DNA of 64,000 nt from the NCBI RefSeq assembly GCF_018383905.1, contig NZ_JAGYWA010000007.1, positions 377,886 to 441,885 on the forward strand, read 5' to 3'. Both the position numbers and the translations under genes were made by a program. Positions 9,791 through 20,200 of the stretch are shown in pieces. Numbering within the stretch: the first letter of the stretch is position 1; the number at the start of each line of letters is the position of its first letter. The notes under the pieces were generated by a model. It saw only the letters and a list, made by a program, of their open reading frames with translations. It ran no database searches and was not told where the DNA came from. This DNA comes from Flavobacterium branchiicola (GTDB lineage: Bacteria; Bacteroidota; Bacteroidia; Flavobacteriales; Flavobacteriaceae).

Positions 9791-11080
9791 TTAGGGTAAA
9801 GAACTGAAATTTATATCTGGTTTTTTATGGTTTAGAGGTCTGGTGAATAGTGTTTTTGGCGTTGTAAAATCGTTGAAAAATCCTCCGTCTTTTAAATAGA
9901 AAGCGTTTTTTTCTAGTCCGCCGGAAAAATCCATTCTGTATTCTTTTGCTCCGGTATTGTCTGTGGTGAAACGAGCCGAATTAATTTCTGTCCAATTGCC
10001 TTTTTCATCGCAAATCCATTGATTGTTGAATAAAACTTTGCGGGATAAATTGCCTTGTTCGGGAACAAAATTTTCTAGAAACGAATGAAATTTTTTTAGA
10101 TATGTATTGGTTTGAGGTCTGTTGAAACTGGCAATTAAAAGCCATTTTTTTAATTCGGGCGCGTAAAAATAAGCGGTATAATTTGTTGAGTTGTTGTTTT
10201 GCGGAATTCCGTGTAAAAGGAATTTATAAGTAGTTCCTGCTTTCCAGTTGTATTTCAGATAGCTTTGTCCGCCGGAGCCTTCGCTTCCAAATTCTCCCGA
10301 ATGGACATTTTCGCCTTTCTTAAGCATTTTAATTTTCTGATCCTCCGGAATACTGTTGGGATCATCAGTTGTAAACGGACTCCAAACGGAAAATAAAATT
10401 CTTCTTTCTGTTGCCGAGTTTACCTGAATTCCGAAATAGCCTTCTCCAAAGCCATTTGCCATAAAATAAGAGCCTATTTTATCTTCATTTTTTGGAACAG
10501 TAACTTCATTGTAATACCATTCGGCATTGGTATTTTCAGGGACCTGATAATTTAAATGCACAGATGGTCCGCGTCGTCCCCAATGATAAAAGTTTCCTTC
10601 GTTATTTGGCACATAAGAGATTTTACCCTCATAATCTGTACTTGAAACAGTCAAACGATTAATAGACGGAAAGCGATCTCCGGTTTTGCTGATTCCTTTT
10701 ATTTTAAGGGCAACATAACCTTCCTGATTAATTGTCCAGCTTCCAGCGGCAACTGCTTTTTTGGAAGTGGTAAAAAGTATTTTTTTTGATTGATTCTGAA
10801 TGGAGAATTCCAATTCTGATTTTCCGAAGACTTCAATAGATTCTTCTACCGTAATCTGAAAAGTACCCGGTTTTGAAACTCTGAAATAAACAGTAAAAAA
10901 TTCGGCAGTATTGGTCCAGTTTTCTATTCCATTGTCTGTAATTGTATTGCTTCCGTCAACATGTTCAGAACTGAAAGCATTTCCGGCAAGTGGAATTGAA
11001 ACAGTTGTTTTATCGTCCTTTTTTTCGTTTGAAAAGGACATTAGAAGAAAAGCAAAAAACAGGTAGAATAGATTTTTCAT
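9791..11080 (-). CDS. Secreted DUF3472 protein with DUF5077-like N-terminal domain
   Basis: A 429-residue protein of unknown activity that is common in Bacteroidota glycan loci. The signal peptide is about 1-17. Residues 28-150 form a beta-sandwich-like DUF5077 region. From about 155 the DUF3472 block is recognisable by FYHWGRRGPSVHLNY and later YFGIQVNS and GGQSYLKYNWKAG. The aromatic-rich beta-strand pattern suggests carbohydrate binding, which is inference. It is 40 bases upstream of the GH109-like gene on the same strand, so the two are probably co-transcribed. I see no catalytic motif that I can name. Confidence 0.75.
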   Translation of the reverse strand: MKNLFYLFFAFLLMSFSNEKKDDKTTVSIPLAGNAFSSEHVDGSNTITDNGIENWTNTAEFFTVYFRVSKPGTFQITVEESIEVFGKSELEFSIQNQSKKILFTTSKKAVAAGSWTINQEGYVALKIKGISKTGDRFPSINRLTVSSTDYEGKISYVPNNEGNFYHWGRRGPSVHLNYQVPENTNAEWYYNEVTVPKNEDKIGSYFMANGFGEGYFGIQVNSATERRILFSVWSPFTTDDPNSIPEDQKIKMLKKGENVHSGEFGSEGSGGQSYLKYNWKAGTTYKFLLHGIPQNNNSTNYTAYFYAPELKKWLLIASFNRPQTNTYLKKFHSFLENFVPEQGNLSRKVLFNNQWICDEKGNWTEINSARFTTDNTGAKEYRMDFSGGLEKNAFYLKDGGFFNDFTTPKTLFTRPLNHKKPDINFSSLP

Positions 11081-11137
11081 TTTGCTGAAATTTTGGTTTT
11101 TATTTAAATTATTACTCTTTTTGAGTTATAATTTTTT

Positions 11138-11275
11138 AACACATAGATGCATAGTCTTTAATAAATTTAAAAAAGGCGTTTCACTTATTTAAATGCACAT
11201 AGTTTAGCTATGTTAAAGAAATGATTTTCTCTTTACCTTCTTTTTTGAATTTCATTATCTATGTTTCTATGTGTT
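11138..11275. repeat. Dispersed palindromic repeat, class B, copy 1
   Basis: About 138 bp bounded by AACACATAGATGCATAG and CTATGTTTCTATGTGTT, which are inverted copies. An internal block, AGGCGTTTCACTTATTTAAA, is followed by ATGCACATAG. Copy 2 is at 13651-13785. Together with the terminator it fills the 296-base gap; no ORF is seen here. Confidence 0.85.
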
Positions 11276-11305
11276 TGATTTTTTTGAAATTTTATACTTT
11301 GGATT

Positions 11306-11342
11306 TAAAAGAACCTCTCTAATTAACCAGATTAGAGAGGTT
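11306..11342 (-). terminator. Terminator of the M1 peptidase gene
   Basis: Perfect 12-bp stem AACCTCTCTAAT / ATTAGAGAGGTT with a 7-nt loop. On the minus strand it is followed by CTTTTAAA, 34 bases beyond the peptidase stop. It separates the peptidase from the downstream DUF3472-GH109-GH35 genes. Confidence 0.7.
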
Positions 11343-11376
11343 TCAAAAACAAAACAATTCTAAAGAACGTTACTAA

Positions 11377-13557
11377 TTATTTTTGACTACTAAATCTTTT
11401 AATCAATGGATTTACATGTTTTTGAGTGTCTTCATCTAATGTTGATAAGGCTTTATCAGCTTCATTAGCATCATATTTTCTTAATCCGGTTAATCCGGCT
11501 GCAATTACATTGTAAGATTGATTTTTAATGCTTTCCTGCATCAATTCTTTATACTGAGCATCGCCTGAAGAAGCTAGTTTTATAATCGCCGCAGCTCTGC
11601 TTGAGGTATTTTTATCTGTTTTGGCAATGTTAAGCAAGGTTTTTAGCGTCACATCTTTTATTTGAGCATCGCTTAAATCGATTCCTTTTATACTCAATAC
11701 TCTCAAATCATCTTGTTGATCCTGCAAACCGGCCAATAAAATTAATTGTGCGTCATGGCTTTTATCTTTTACAGCAAATTTGATGGCTTCGATTCTGTTA
11801 TAATAAGAGGGAGCATTTTTGTACTGAAACAAATAATCGGCTATTTTTTTGTTATCGATAACCTGACCAACTAAAATTTTGTCAGGATCAAGATCGATTA
11901 AAGTTGGCTGAGCCGGAACATCAAAACTGAAATTTTGTTCTCTTTGATCGATTAAAATATCTTTTCTGATTTTAGCTCCGTTTACATAAAAATCAACTTT
12001 TAAGGGTAAACTAAATGTTTGTACCGAACTTTCCTGAACTTGTTTTACTGCTATTGTAGCTTTTCCGTTTGCATATCCGTATTCGATATTTAAGATCGGA
12101 TTTCCTCCTTGGTAGTACCATTGATTAAAATACGGACTCCAGTCTTTTCCTGTAACTTCTTCCATAGATAAACGCAATTGATGTGTTTCCCCGGCTTTGA
12201 AAGCATTGGTTGTTAAATAATGATTTAAAGATTTGAAAAATGCTGCATCGCCCATCTGATTTTTGATCGCATATAAAATGATCGAACCTTTTGAGTAACT
12301 GATATTATCGAACATATCATCTCTGTTTTTGTAATGAAAACGAGCCAAAGGCGGACTTACACCTTCTTTTGAAGAACGTAAGCAGTTTTGCAGTTTTTCA
12401 TAACGAGAGCGGTCTTCGGCATCTTGTCCTGCATCATGACCGTGCCATAATACTTCACCAAAAGTGGCAAAAGATTCATTCATAGTTAAGTTTGACCATG
12501 ATTCAGCCGTTACATAATCGCCAAACCATTGGTGAAAAAGCTCGTGTGCAACAGTACTTTCCTGATTGTCATCCAGTAATTCTCTGGCTGTTTTTTGTAC
12601 ATATTCGCCATGTAATGTTGCCGAAGTATTTTCCATCGCCCCGGAAACATAGTCCCTGGCAACGATTTGCGCATATTTTGCCCAAGGATATTCTACGCCT
12701 AACATTTTGCTGTAAAAGTTCATCATATCGGGAGTTTTACCAAATATTTGTTTGGCGTAAGGCGCATATTTTGGTTCCAGATAATAGCTTACTTCTTTAC
12801 CATTGTAAGTGTCTTTGGTTATTTTAAAATCACCAACTGCCATCATAAACAAATACGGAGAATGAGGTAATTCCATTTTCCAGGTATCAGTACGGGTTCC
12901 GTTTGAATTTACTTTTTGTGAAGCCAGTTTACCGTTGGATAAGGTTACATATTTTGCATCAACCGTCATCGCAATTTCAGAAGTTGTTTTCTGATTTGGT
13001 TTGTCGATTGTTGGAAACCATGCCGATGAAGATTCTGTTTCTCCTTGTGTCCAGATTTGGATTGGTTTGTCGTCTTTTCCATCCGGATTTATAAAATACA
13101 ATCCTTTTGCATCTGTAATTGCAGCGCTTCCTTTTGCTTTTAATTCATCCGGTTTTGCTGTGTAACTAATGTAAATAGTAAATTTTTCGGTGCTTTTGTA
13201 TTTTCTGTTTAAGGCAATAAAAAGCTGCTCATTATCATAAGTATATTTTAAAGGCGTTTTTTTACTTCCTTCAATAATTGCAATTTCTTTAAAATCCATT
13301 CCTTTTGCGTCAAGCGTAAGGGAATCGGTTTCGTAGAAATGGGGTTTTAAAGTAAGCCATTCTTTTCCGTAAAGATATCTTTTGCCATAATCAAAAGATA
13401 CGTCGAGTTTGGTGTGAACTAAATCGTGTACTTTTTGAGCCGTAACTCGGTAAACAGATAGTTCGTCTTTGCTTTTGTCAGCGTTTTGTGCCTCTGTATT
13501 TTGACCTGCCAATAAAGCAAGTCCAAAAAGAGAACATTTTAAGAAAAGGTTATTCAT
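11377..13557 (-). CDS. M1-family zinc aminopeptidase, exported
   Basis: A 726-residue metallopeptidase that removes N-terminal residues from peptides. The signal peptide is 1-23 (TEAQ). The exopeptidase motif GAMEN is at 306-310 and the zinc site HELFH at 338-342, with the third ligand Glu361 in MNESFA, all in the spacing of the M1 (gluzincin) family. The C-terminal ~150 residues are helical and resemble HEAT-like repeats, as in many M1 enzymes. It sits in the glycan locus between a DUF5107/TPR gene and a DUF3472 gene, but both flanks hold class B repeats and a terminator follows, so it may be a separate transcription unit. Glycoprotein breakdown would explain the location; that is inference. 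Confidence 0.93.
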   Translation of the reverse strand: MNNLFLKCSLFGLALLAGQNTEAQNADKSKDELSVYRVTAQKVHDLVHTKLDVSFDYGKRYLYGKEWLTLKPHFYETDSLTLDAKGMDFKEIAIIEGSKKTPLKYTYDNEQLFIALNRKYKSTEKFTIYISYTAKPDELKAKGSAAITDAKGLYFINPDGKDDKPIQIWTQGETESSSAWFPTIDKPNQKTTSEIAMTVDAKYVTLSNGKLASQKVNSNGTRTDTWKMELPHSPYLFMMAVGDFKITKDTYNGKEVSYYLEPKYAPYAKQIFGKTPDMMNFYSKMLGVEYPWAKYAQIVARDYVSGAMENTSATLHGEYVQKTARELLDDNQESTVAHELFHQWFGDYVTAESWSNLTMNESFATFGEVLWHGHDAGQDAEDRSRYEKLQNCLRSSKEGVSPPLARFHYKNRDDMFDNISYSKGSIILYAIKNQMGDAAFFKSLNHYLTTNAFKAGETHQLRLSMEEVTGKDWSPYFNQWYYQGGNPILNIEYGYANGKATIAVKQVQESSVQTFSLPLKVDFYVNGAKIRKDILIDQREQNFSFDVPAQPTLIDLDPDKILVGQVIDNKKIADYLFQYKNAPSYYNRIEAIKFAVKDKSHDAQLILLAGLQDQQDDLRVLSIKGIDLSDAQIKDVTLKTLLNIAKTDKNTSSRAAAIIKLASSGDAQYKELMQESIKNQSYNVIAAGLTGLRKYDANEADKALSTLDEDTQKHVNPLIKRFSSQK

Positions 13558-13650
13558 TTTTTTGATTTTAAATGATTGTTTTATGGATTAAAAGTACGGT
13601 TAATGCACTGTACTTTTAGTATATTTTTTTAGGCTGGCGTATAATTTTTC

Positions 13651-13785
13651 AACACATAGAGACATAAGATTAGCAAACTCAAAAAAAGTCGTTTCACTTA
13701 TTTTAATGCACATAGATTCTATGTGTGGAAATGAGTTTCTTCTCTATTCTTTTTTTAGAAAATAAATTCTATGCTTCTATGTGTT
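13651..13785. repeat. Dispersed palindromic repeat, class B, copy 2
   Basis: About 135 bp with ends AACACATAGAGACATAAG and ATGCTTCTATGTGTT and the shared internal block GTCGTTTCACTTATTTTAAT. It is clearly homologous to 11138-11275. The two copies flank the M1 peptidase gene in the same orientation. Confidence 0.85.
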
Positions 13786-13795
13786 AAAATATTTT

Positions 13796-16700
13796 TTAAA
13801 GTTTTTCGATAATTCGAACTTCACCATCTTTTTCATCTGCCGTTAAACTATCGGATTGTTTGTTTTTATAAACTTGTAAACACCATTGAATAATTTTATT
13901 TGTCGGATATAAACCAGCCTGATTTTGCAACCATTTTTCCGCTTCGTTTGCTGATTTTGTTTTTTCAATCGCCCAGGCAGAAATCAATTGATTTGCTGGT
14001 AAAAAGTTCATTACCGTATTGTCTACTTTTGGATTGAAAGCGACTATTTTCTGTAATGATTTATTTGCCGTTTCAGTATTGCCAAGACTGGTATAACATT
14101 GATAATCCATCCAGTTTTCTAGTCTTTCGTCAATATCCTCGTCGTATGGTTTTCCAACGCCCAGATTTTGTGGCCACAGTTTGGCATCAGCAATAAATTG
14201 TACTGCTTTTTTGTATTGTTTGTTTTTCATTTCTGCCAAAGCCTGCATTAATTTGGCTTCGTGATACAATTGTCTTCCGGCAGTTGCACCTTCAAAAGGA
14301 AGAATTTCCAACTTAGTCAAAAAGGCGTCTGCTGCGGCATATTTTTTATTCAATAACAAGGATTTCGCATACAACATTCCCATCAGATAATTTTCTTTGT
14401 GCGTTTTGTAGAAAGATTCTGTTGTTGTAAGCGCTTTATCAAATTGTTTTTGGGCAATATAATGTTCTGCCAATAATTTTTGATATCTCCAGCCCTGAGG
14501 ATCCAATTTTATTGCTTGTTGTAAACTTGCTGTTACTATAGCCGAATCGTCTTTGAACAAAGATGCTTTTGCAGCATAAAAAGCCGGATCGATTGGTTTT
14601 GTTCCGCATTGAAGGAATAATTCTTTGGCTTCCGAAATGTCATTATGATTCCACTCAATCAATGCCAAATGATATTTTAATTGGTATTGATCGTTTGTTT
14701 TAATTAATTTTTTCAGAATTTCTGCTGTTTCTGTTCTAAAAGGAAAACTGGTTCCCGGTTTGATTTTACTTATATCTACCGTTTTATTTTCTAAAAAGGC
14801 ATTCCAATATATAATTTCAGCGCTTGGAGCTGCTATCGAAAATACTTTTTTTGCATCATCATTTAATCCTAATTGCTGATACCAGATTCCTAATTCAAGA
14901 TAAGTTTGCTCGGGCATTTCATTTCGTATCATCGAAGTGAAATTCCCTTTTGATGTTTCTGATTTTTCCCAAAGGAATTTTTCAAAGTCTGCAAAATGGT
15001 TTAAAGGATCAATAGAATTAATCGTTTTTAAAACGGAATTTGCTTTTTCAGAATTATTTTGAAGACGATAAATAACGGCAAGTAATTGTAAACCTTCTAA
15101 GTTGTTTTGATTGTTCAGCAGACTTTTTTCGCCATATTCTACTGCTTTTGATAAATCATTTTCAGCTAAATAAATTTTGCTTAAAGCAGTATAAGCAGCA
15201 CTTCTAAATTCAACTCCGGCAGCAGCAATATCAAAACCATCTTTTGCATCGGTAGTATTTCCTAAGTGTAAATGTGCCAAGCCATAATAATAATTTGCAG
15301 CTGAATCGTACGTATCAATTGCCAAAGCTTTACTTGCTGAAGCAACGGCTTCTTTATATTCAAATTTTCTGATTTGTAAAGAGGCCAAAGCCGATAGAGC
15401 AGGAGCGAAGTTCGGATCTTTTTTCAGGCAGGCATTCAGTTTTTCTTCTGCTTGTTTATAATCTTTAAAACTGATGTAATTTTTTCCTTGCAGATATAAA
15501 CCGTAAACGGAATTATGATCAAAGTCCTGCGGTATTTCTACCGGACGGCTAATATTTCCGTCTTCGGGAGCGGAATTCCAAACTAATTTATTTCCGCCAA
15601 TAGTCAGTTTTAGTTTATTTTCATTAACAGCAATCTGAATAGAATCTTTAAATACTTGTAATGTGTTTACAGCAATATCTTTAGAATAGATTTTCTTGCC
15701 GTTGTCAAAAACTTCGATTTTTTCATTTGTTTTTTGAAGCGGAGAAAAATAGATTTTAAGCCAGCCGTTTTCATTTTTAATATTAACAGAACCATAGTTA
15801 TTTGCTTTTACAAAACCTTTGGTTTGTTTTACCGGAAACCAGTATTCTGTCCAGATATCGGTTTGATTGGGTGCAAACGAACGTTGTTTAAAAGGCGTTA
15901 AATTACTTCCTTCACTCGCCTGATTAAATAATCTTCCGCTTTGTACTTCTACATATTGTCCGTCAGTATCGGTTAATAATTTTTCCCAAATCATTCCTTG
16001 CTGAGACAATCCCCAAATCCATATTTTTTTACCGGGTTTATCATCGTGGTTTCCATATCTTCCCATTCCGAAATCTTCGTTGTGATAGTATCCTCCAAAG
16101 AAATCATCGTACTTTCCAAAAACATGATAGGATTTGTAACCGCCAAAATCGTTGTTTTTATAGAAAGATAGATCTTTGCCATTTTCTTTATCAATTGGCC
16201 ACGGATTGTGTTCTCCGTTATGACCAATATAGGATTGTCCCGGATAAATAAATTGCAAATCTCCCGCTGCTTTTATTCCCGTATTCATCCAGGTATAATA
16301 CGGCTGATCTAATTCGGTTGAATTGGACCAAAACGAGTTTGTGGTAAAATAAGCTTTGTCTTTTGGTAAATTGATGTCCAGTTTCCACGAAGTTCTCGTA
16401 AGAAGATCTAAAACTCCAATGACGCAACTAATGCTTCCGTCTTCGCGGTTTATAATTTTATAATCAACTGGAGTTGCACAGTTTGGTGTATGGCCGATAA
16501 TTCCGTAATTTCCCTCAACACCGCCGCTCGTCCATGGACCGCGCATTGCAATATCTCTAAATTTGATTACATGATTGTTGTAAACAAAATCTTTTCCGGT
16601 TGCTTTTTCAGTTGCCGACCAGACTTTTCCTCCAATTTCAGGCAGAATCATCAATTTGATATAATCGTTTTCGATTTCGATTACTTTCCATTCTTGCTGA

Positions 16701-16891
16701 ACGGGTTTATCTGTAAATCCGTCAAAACGGAAATAAGGATAAAACTTAGTATCGGGTTTTGGAATGGGATCAGGATCAGAAAACGGATAGGTTGTAAAGA
16801 CCTTTTTATATTCTTTTACAGTTGTTTTGTTTTGTGCAGTGACAAAGAGGCTTCCAAGGAGTAGAATTGATAAGAAAGGCTTAATTTTCAT
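13796..16891 (-). CDS. Secreted DUF5107 protein with TPR repeats
   Basis: A 1031-residue exported protein (signal peptide 1-19). Residues about 35-440 form the DUF5107 region, which has the look of a galactose-mutarotase-like beta-sandwich: IKLMILPEIGGKVWSA, RGPWTSGGVEGNYG and EYWFPVKQTKGF. From about 470 to 1000 the sequence is a run of TPR-like helical pairs (for example YKQAEEKLNACLKKDPNFAP). DUF5107 proteins occur often in Bacteroidota glycan loci, and an enzymatic or glycan-binding role is plausible but unproven. It is followed by the class B repeat and preceded by two class A repeats, so it may be partly uncoupled from its neighbours. Confidence 0.8.
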   Translation of the reverse strand: MKIKPFLSILLLGSLFVTAQNKTTVKEYKKVFTTYPFSDPDPIPKPDTKFYPYFRFDGFTDKPVQQEWKVIEIENDYIKLMILPEIGGKVWSATEKATGKDFVYNNHVIKFRDIAMRGPWTSGGVEGNYGIIGHTPNCATPVDYKIINREDGSISCVIGVLDLLTRTSWKLDINLPKDKAYFTTNSFWSNSTELDQPYYTWMNTGIKAAGDLQFIYPGQSYIGHNGEHNPWPIDKENGKDLSFYKNNDFGGYKSYHVFGKYDDFFGGYYHNEDFGMGRYGNHDDKPGKKIWIWGLSQQGMIWEKLLTDTDGQYVEVQSGRLFNQASEGSNLTPFKQRSFAPNQTDIWTEYWFPVKQTKGFVKANNYGSVNIKNENGWLKIYFSPLQKTNEKIEVFDNGKKIYSKDIAVNTLQVFKDSIQIAVNENKLKLTIGGNKLVWNSAPEDGNISRPVEIPQDFDHNSVYGLYLQGKNYISFKDYKQAEEKLNACLKKDPNFAPALSALASLQIRKFEYKEAVASASKALAIDTYDSAANYYYGLAHLHLGNTTDAKDGFDIAAAGVEFRSAAYTALSKIYLAENDLSKAVEYGEKSLLNNQNNLEGLQLLAVIYRLQNNSEKANSVLKTINSIDPLNHFADFEKFLWEKSETSKGNFTSMIRNEMPEQTYLELGIWYQQLGLNDDAKKVFSIAAPSAEIIYWNAFLENKTVDISKIKPGTSFPFRTETAEILKKLIKTNDQYQLKYHLALIEWNHNDISEAKELFLQCGTKPIDPAFYAAKASLFKDDSAIVTASLQQAIKLDPQGWRYQKLLAEHYIAQKQFDKALTTTESFYKTHKENYLMGMLYAKSLLLNKKYAAADAFLTKLEILPFEGATAGRQLYHEAKLMQALAEMKNKQYKKAVQFIADAKLWPQNLGVGKPYDEDIDERLENWMDYQCYTSLGNTETANKSLQKIVAFNPKVDNTVMNFLPANQLISAWAIEKTKSANEAEKWLQNQAGLYPTNKIIQWCLQVYKNKQSDSLTADEKDGEVRIIEKL

Positions 16892-16947
16892 ATGGATAGC
16901 TTTTTTGGTTATGATTAGTCTGATAGTTATGTTGTTTTGCCAATTTT

Positions 16948-17046
16948 GTCATTTCGACGTAAGGAGAAATTACACTCGTAAGTAGACAAAGATTGGCGAC
17001 TTTCTATGCGGAACTACTAGTGTGATTCCTCCTTCTTCGGAATGAC
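16948..17046. repeat. Dispersed palindromic repeat, class A, copy 2
   Basis: Bounded by GTCATTTCGACGTAAGGAG and CTCCTTCTTCGGAATGAC, with the internal GTAGACAAAGATTGGCG. It is the most degenerate of the three copies. With copy 3 it accounts for most of the 323-base gap 16892-17214, where no gene was found. Confidence 0.8.
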
Positions 17047-17086
17047 AAACAGAACGAGGTAATTATTAGTGTTTTCCCGCATTTTT

Positions 17087-17182
17087 GTCATTTCGACGGA
17101 GGAGAAATCCTCGTTAGTAGCTCGACAAAGATTGCGTCCCGAAGCTTCGGGATTGTGGAGATTTCTCCTTCGTCGAAATGAC
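17087..17182. repeat. Dispersed palindromic repeat, class A, copy 3
   Basis: Bounded by GTCATTTCGACGGAGGAG and CTCCTTCGTCGAAATGAC, with AGCTCGACAAAGATTGCG and a perfect internal palindrome CCCGAAGCTTCGGG. It lies directly after copy 2 in the same orientation. Confidence 0.85.
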
Positions 17183-17214
17183 AAACTGCTTGGGACAATC
17201 GTTATTGCCGTTAA

Positions 17215-20200
17215 TTATTTCACAATCAACAACCAGCCTTTTCCTTTTGATACCGGGATTTCATCTTTTGCATTAAATGTTTGAGCCGGTTGAAAGTTAA
17301 GTACTTCCGGCGCTGTGATTGTAGCTTTTGCAGGATTGATTCCTAGTTTTTTCCAGTCAATGTTCAGTTTTACTTTTGTATCAGCATCAGCCCAGCTTGC
17401 GATAGAAATTAAAGCTGTTCCGTTTTTTTTGTAAACTGTTGCCAAAACTTTGTCGTTGTTTGTTTTTACAGGGCAGTTTTCGCTCCAGTATCCGATCATT
17501 TCTGAACCTTTAATTCCGAAAGAATCCCATAATTTCCAGATTTGTCTTGGGTCTGCATTGTCGCTCCAAGGTAATCTGTTGGTCATTCCGTAAACCATTC
17601 CTCTCCATGGATTTCCGCCATCTTGTAGCATTTCACCCATTAATCCGAAAGGAATTCCGCTTACTTCTGTTAAGAAAAAGTCAGGTTGGTTTTTGTTGTA
17701 ATCAAAATATTCTCCAAACCATAATTTATTGATGTATGGAAAGTGTTCCATATATAAGTTGGCACTGTTGTTAAAACCATCACTTTTGTTGTATTGGTTT
17801 GCACTGTGCAAATCAATAATTCCAGGATGACCGTCTTGCGTAAGTACACGTTTGATACGTTTCATTGTAATTCTGTCAAAAGCAACATCGTCAAGGTAAA
17901 TTCCGTCGATGCCAACGTTTTGTGTTAACCAGTTCATTCCTTCTACGTAATAGTTATGCCAACGGTTCATACCGCTGTTTACGATTGCAGCATCTTTAAT
18001 TTCAGGTACAAACCATGCCGCGATATAATCGTCGCCAACATGTTCCTGCAACCAGGAGAATCCGCCTCCTTTTCCTGGAGAATAGATTTCATGACCTAAA
18101 CTTTTTAGAGCAAATGTTTCATACGCTTTATTTGAAACCTCTCTCACAGTATTGTAGATTTTTACTTTTAAGCCTTTTTCATGTGCTTCATCGATATAAG
18201 TTTTCATCTTTTTATATTCAATAAAAGGATAATTGATATAGGGATTAATTGCATTGGCATGGTGAATATTGATTACCGTAGCTCCGGTTTTTGCAATGGT
18301 ATCGATTGGGCTGTATTTATGGTAAAACTTCGTATCCCATTGAAAATCGGTATTTATGGTATGGAATGGTGTAATTAATAAGTTGAAATTATAATACAAT
18401 ACATCGCCTTTTTTCATTGTTCTTGCACCGCTGTAGGCATTTACCAAAACTGATTTTTGATTTGGTGTAATGGTAATTCCGCCTTTGTTTTCGTTACCCC
18501 ATGAAGTTGGCAATAATAAAGGTTTTTGTAAATAGAAATTGGTGTTTAACGGACGGCTGTATTTTTCGTCTCTTAAAGAAAATTGTAAACCTGAATTCAC
18601 ATTTCCGATCCATGCTCCATCCTGACTTTTATGCGCTACATCCCATTTCCAGTCAAAAGTTGCAGGACGATCGCCTCCTTTTTGACCTAATCCCATCATG
18701 TATTTTGATGCTGATGGCTGCATTGGCAACTGAAAGTTAATGTCATTAAAAGAAACATCTTCAAGTGCTGTAACTTTAACGATGTAATGTACAAAACCAT
18801 CAAATTCAATAGTCGCATTTACATCCATCTGAACCGATTTTGATGTAGATGTATTTTGCCATGCAACTGTTCCGGCTTCTTTTTTAGTGAAATTAATTCC
18901 TGTATTTTTCCAGTCTGTTATTTCTTTTCCTGTTGCATCAACAAAATGAAACGCAATTGGAGCTGTAAGAATATCATTTGCTTTTGTACCCAAAGTAGTC
19001 ATTTCAGGTGTGAAGTACGTTTGTATTTGTGCGGGAAATCCGTTTGGAGCTAAAGTTAGTTTTCTTCCTAATAAAGAAATTTCAGAACCGTTTACGTTTA
19101 ATGGAATATATGGAGCAATCACGGTGTTTTCCTGTGCTAAAGTGGAGTTTAACCATTTTAAACGCGTCATTTTCTCCGGACTGTCGATTCCGCCATTTTT
19201 AGTTACTTCGTTAGATACTTTTATTTCTAATGTAATTTCTCTTGATTTTCCGTCGGCAACAACTGTAGCTTTTCCGGTATAGGTCCCTGCTGCAGCAGTT
19301 TGTGGTACATCAATACCACACCACATAGATTGTACTTTTCCTTTTGAAACCGCAACATTTGCAGTAAAAGGAGTTCCGTCATATTTTACTCCGTCTGTAT
19401 TAATGCAGCTGATGTCTTTTGCTTCAATTAATGCTCCGTTACCGCTGATTAAATTAGAAAAAGTAACTTTTACATTCTTTAAATCTTCAAGCGCATAAAC
19501 GCCTAATTGAAATGCTAAATATTCTCCTTTCATTGCAGTATCAGCAAAGCTATTCTGTACGCCTTTCTCAATCCATCTTTGTGGTAAATCAGATTTCATT
19601 CTGATGGAATGAAGTCGGTCTTCAGGAAAAACTAAAAATGTATTTCCGCTGTTTTTTGCAATAAGAGCTTTCGTTTCAGCAGCTGTTGCAATTACTTCCA
19701 TCGGATAAAAACTATTGAAAGCATTTACACTCTGAATCTCTGTTACTGAAGCGTTGTCTTTTATATTAGATTTAATTTTAGATAGCCATTGCGCATCAGC
19801 TTTGTCTTGAGGTTTTGCATAAATTCCTTTTGGATAATTTGCAGTTCCTTCGTCAATGTAAGGCATATAATAAACGTAATAAGTTCCTTTTCCTGAAATA
19901 GGTTCAAAGAAAATAGTTCCGTTTTCTCTATTAATGTTTTCAGTTTTGATGTTTTGGATTTCTTTTCCTGTTGCGTCCTGAACAATAATCTTTTTTAATT
20001 CCGGATTTTCATCTCTTCTTCGCCATTCAATGGTAGTTTTTGCCACATTTCCTGTGCCTGAAAAAGCGACTACAACACGATGATTTCCTAATTGGTTAGG
20101 ATTCCAGCTGTCGTTTCCGTCTGTATATTTTATCTGGGCAGTTAATGGAATACTGATTGCGAAAACGCATATAATCAATATCCTGCTTAAAAGTGGCTTG

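Noticed and set aside
12492..12827. 111-residue ORF opposite the M1 peptidase
   Set aside because: Antisense to a clearly conserved zinc-peptidase region, so a by-product of its codon use.
17069..17284. Short plus-strand ORF of 71 residues
   Set aside because: It lies inside class A repeat copy 3 and runs into the antisense of the DUF6067-like gene; the residues mirror the repeat.
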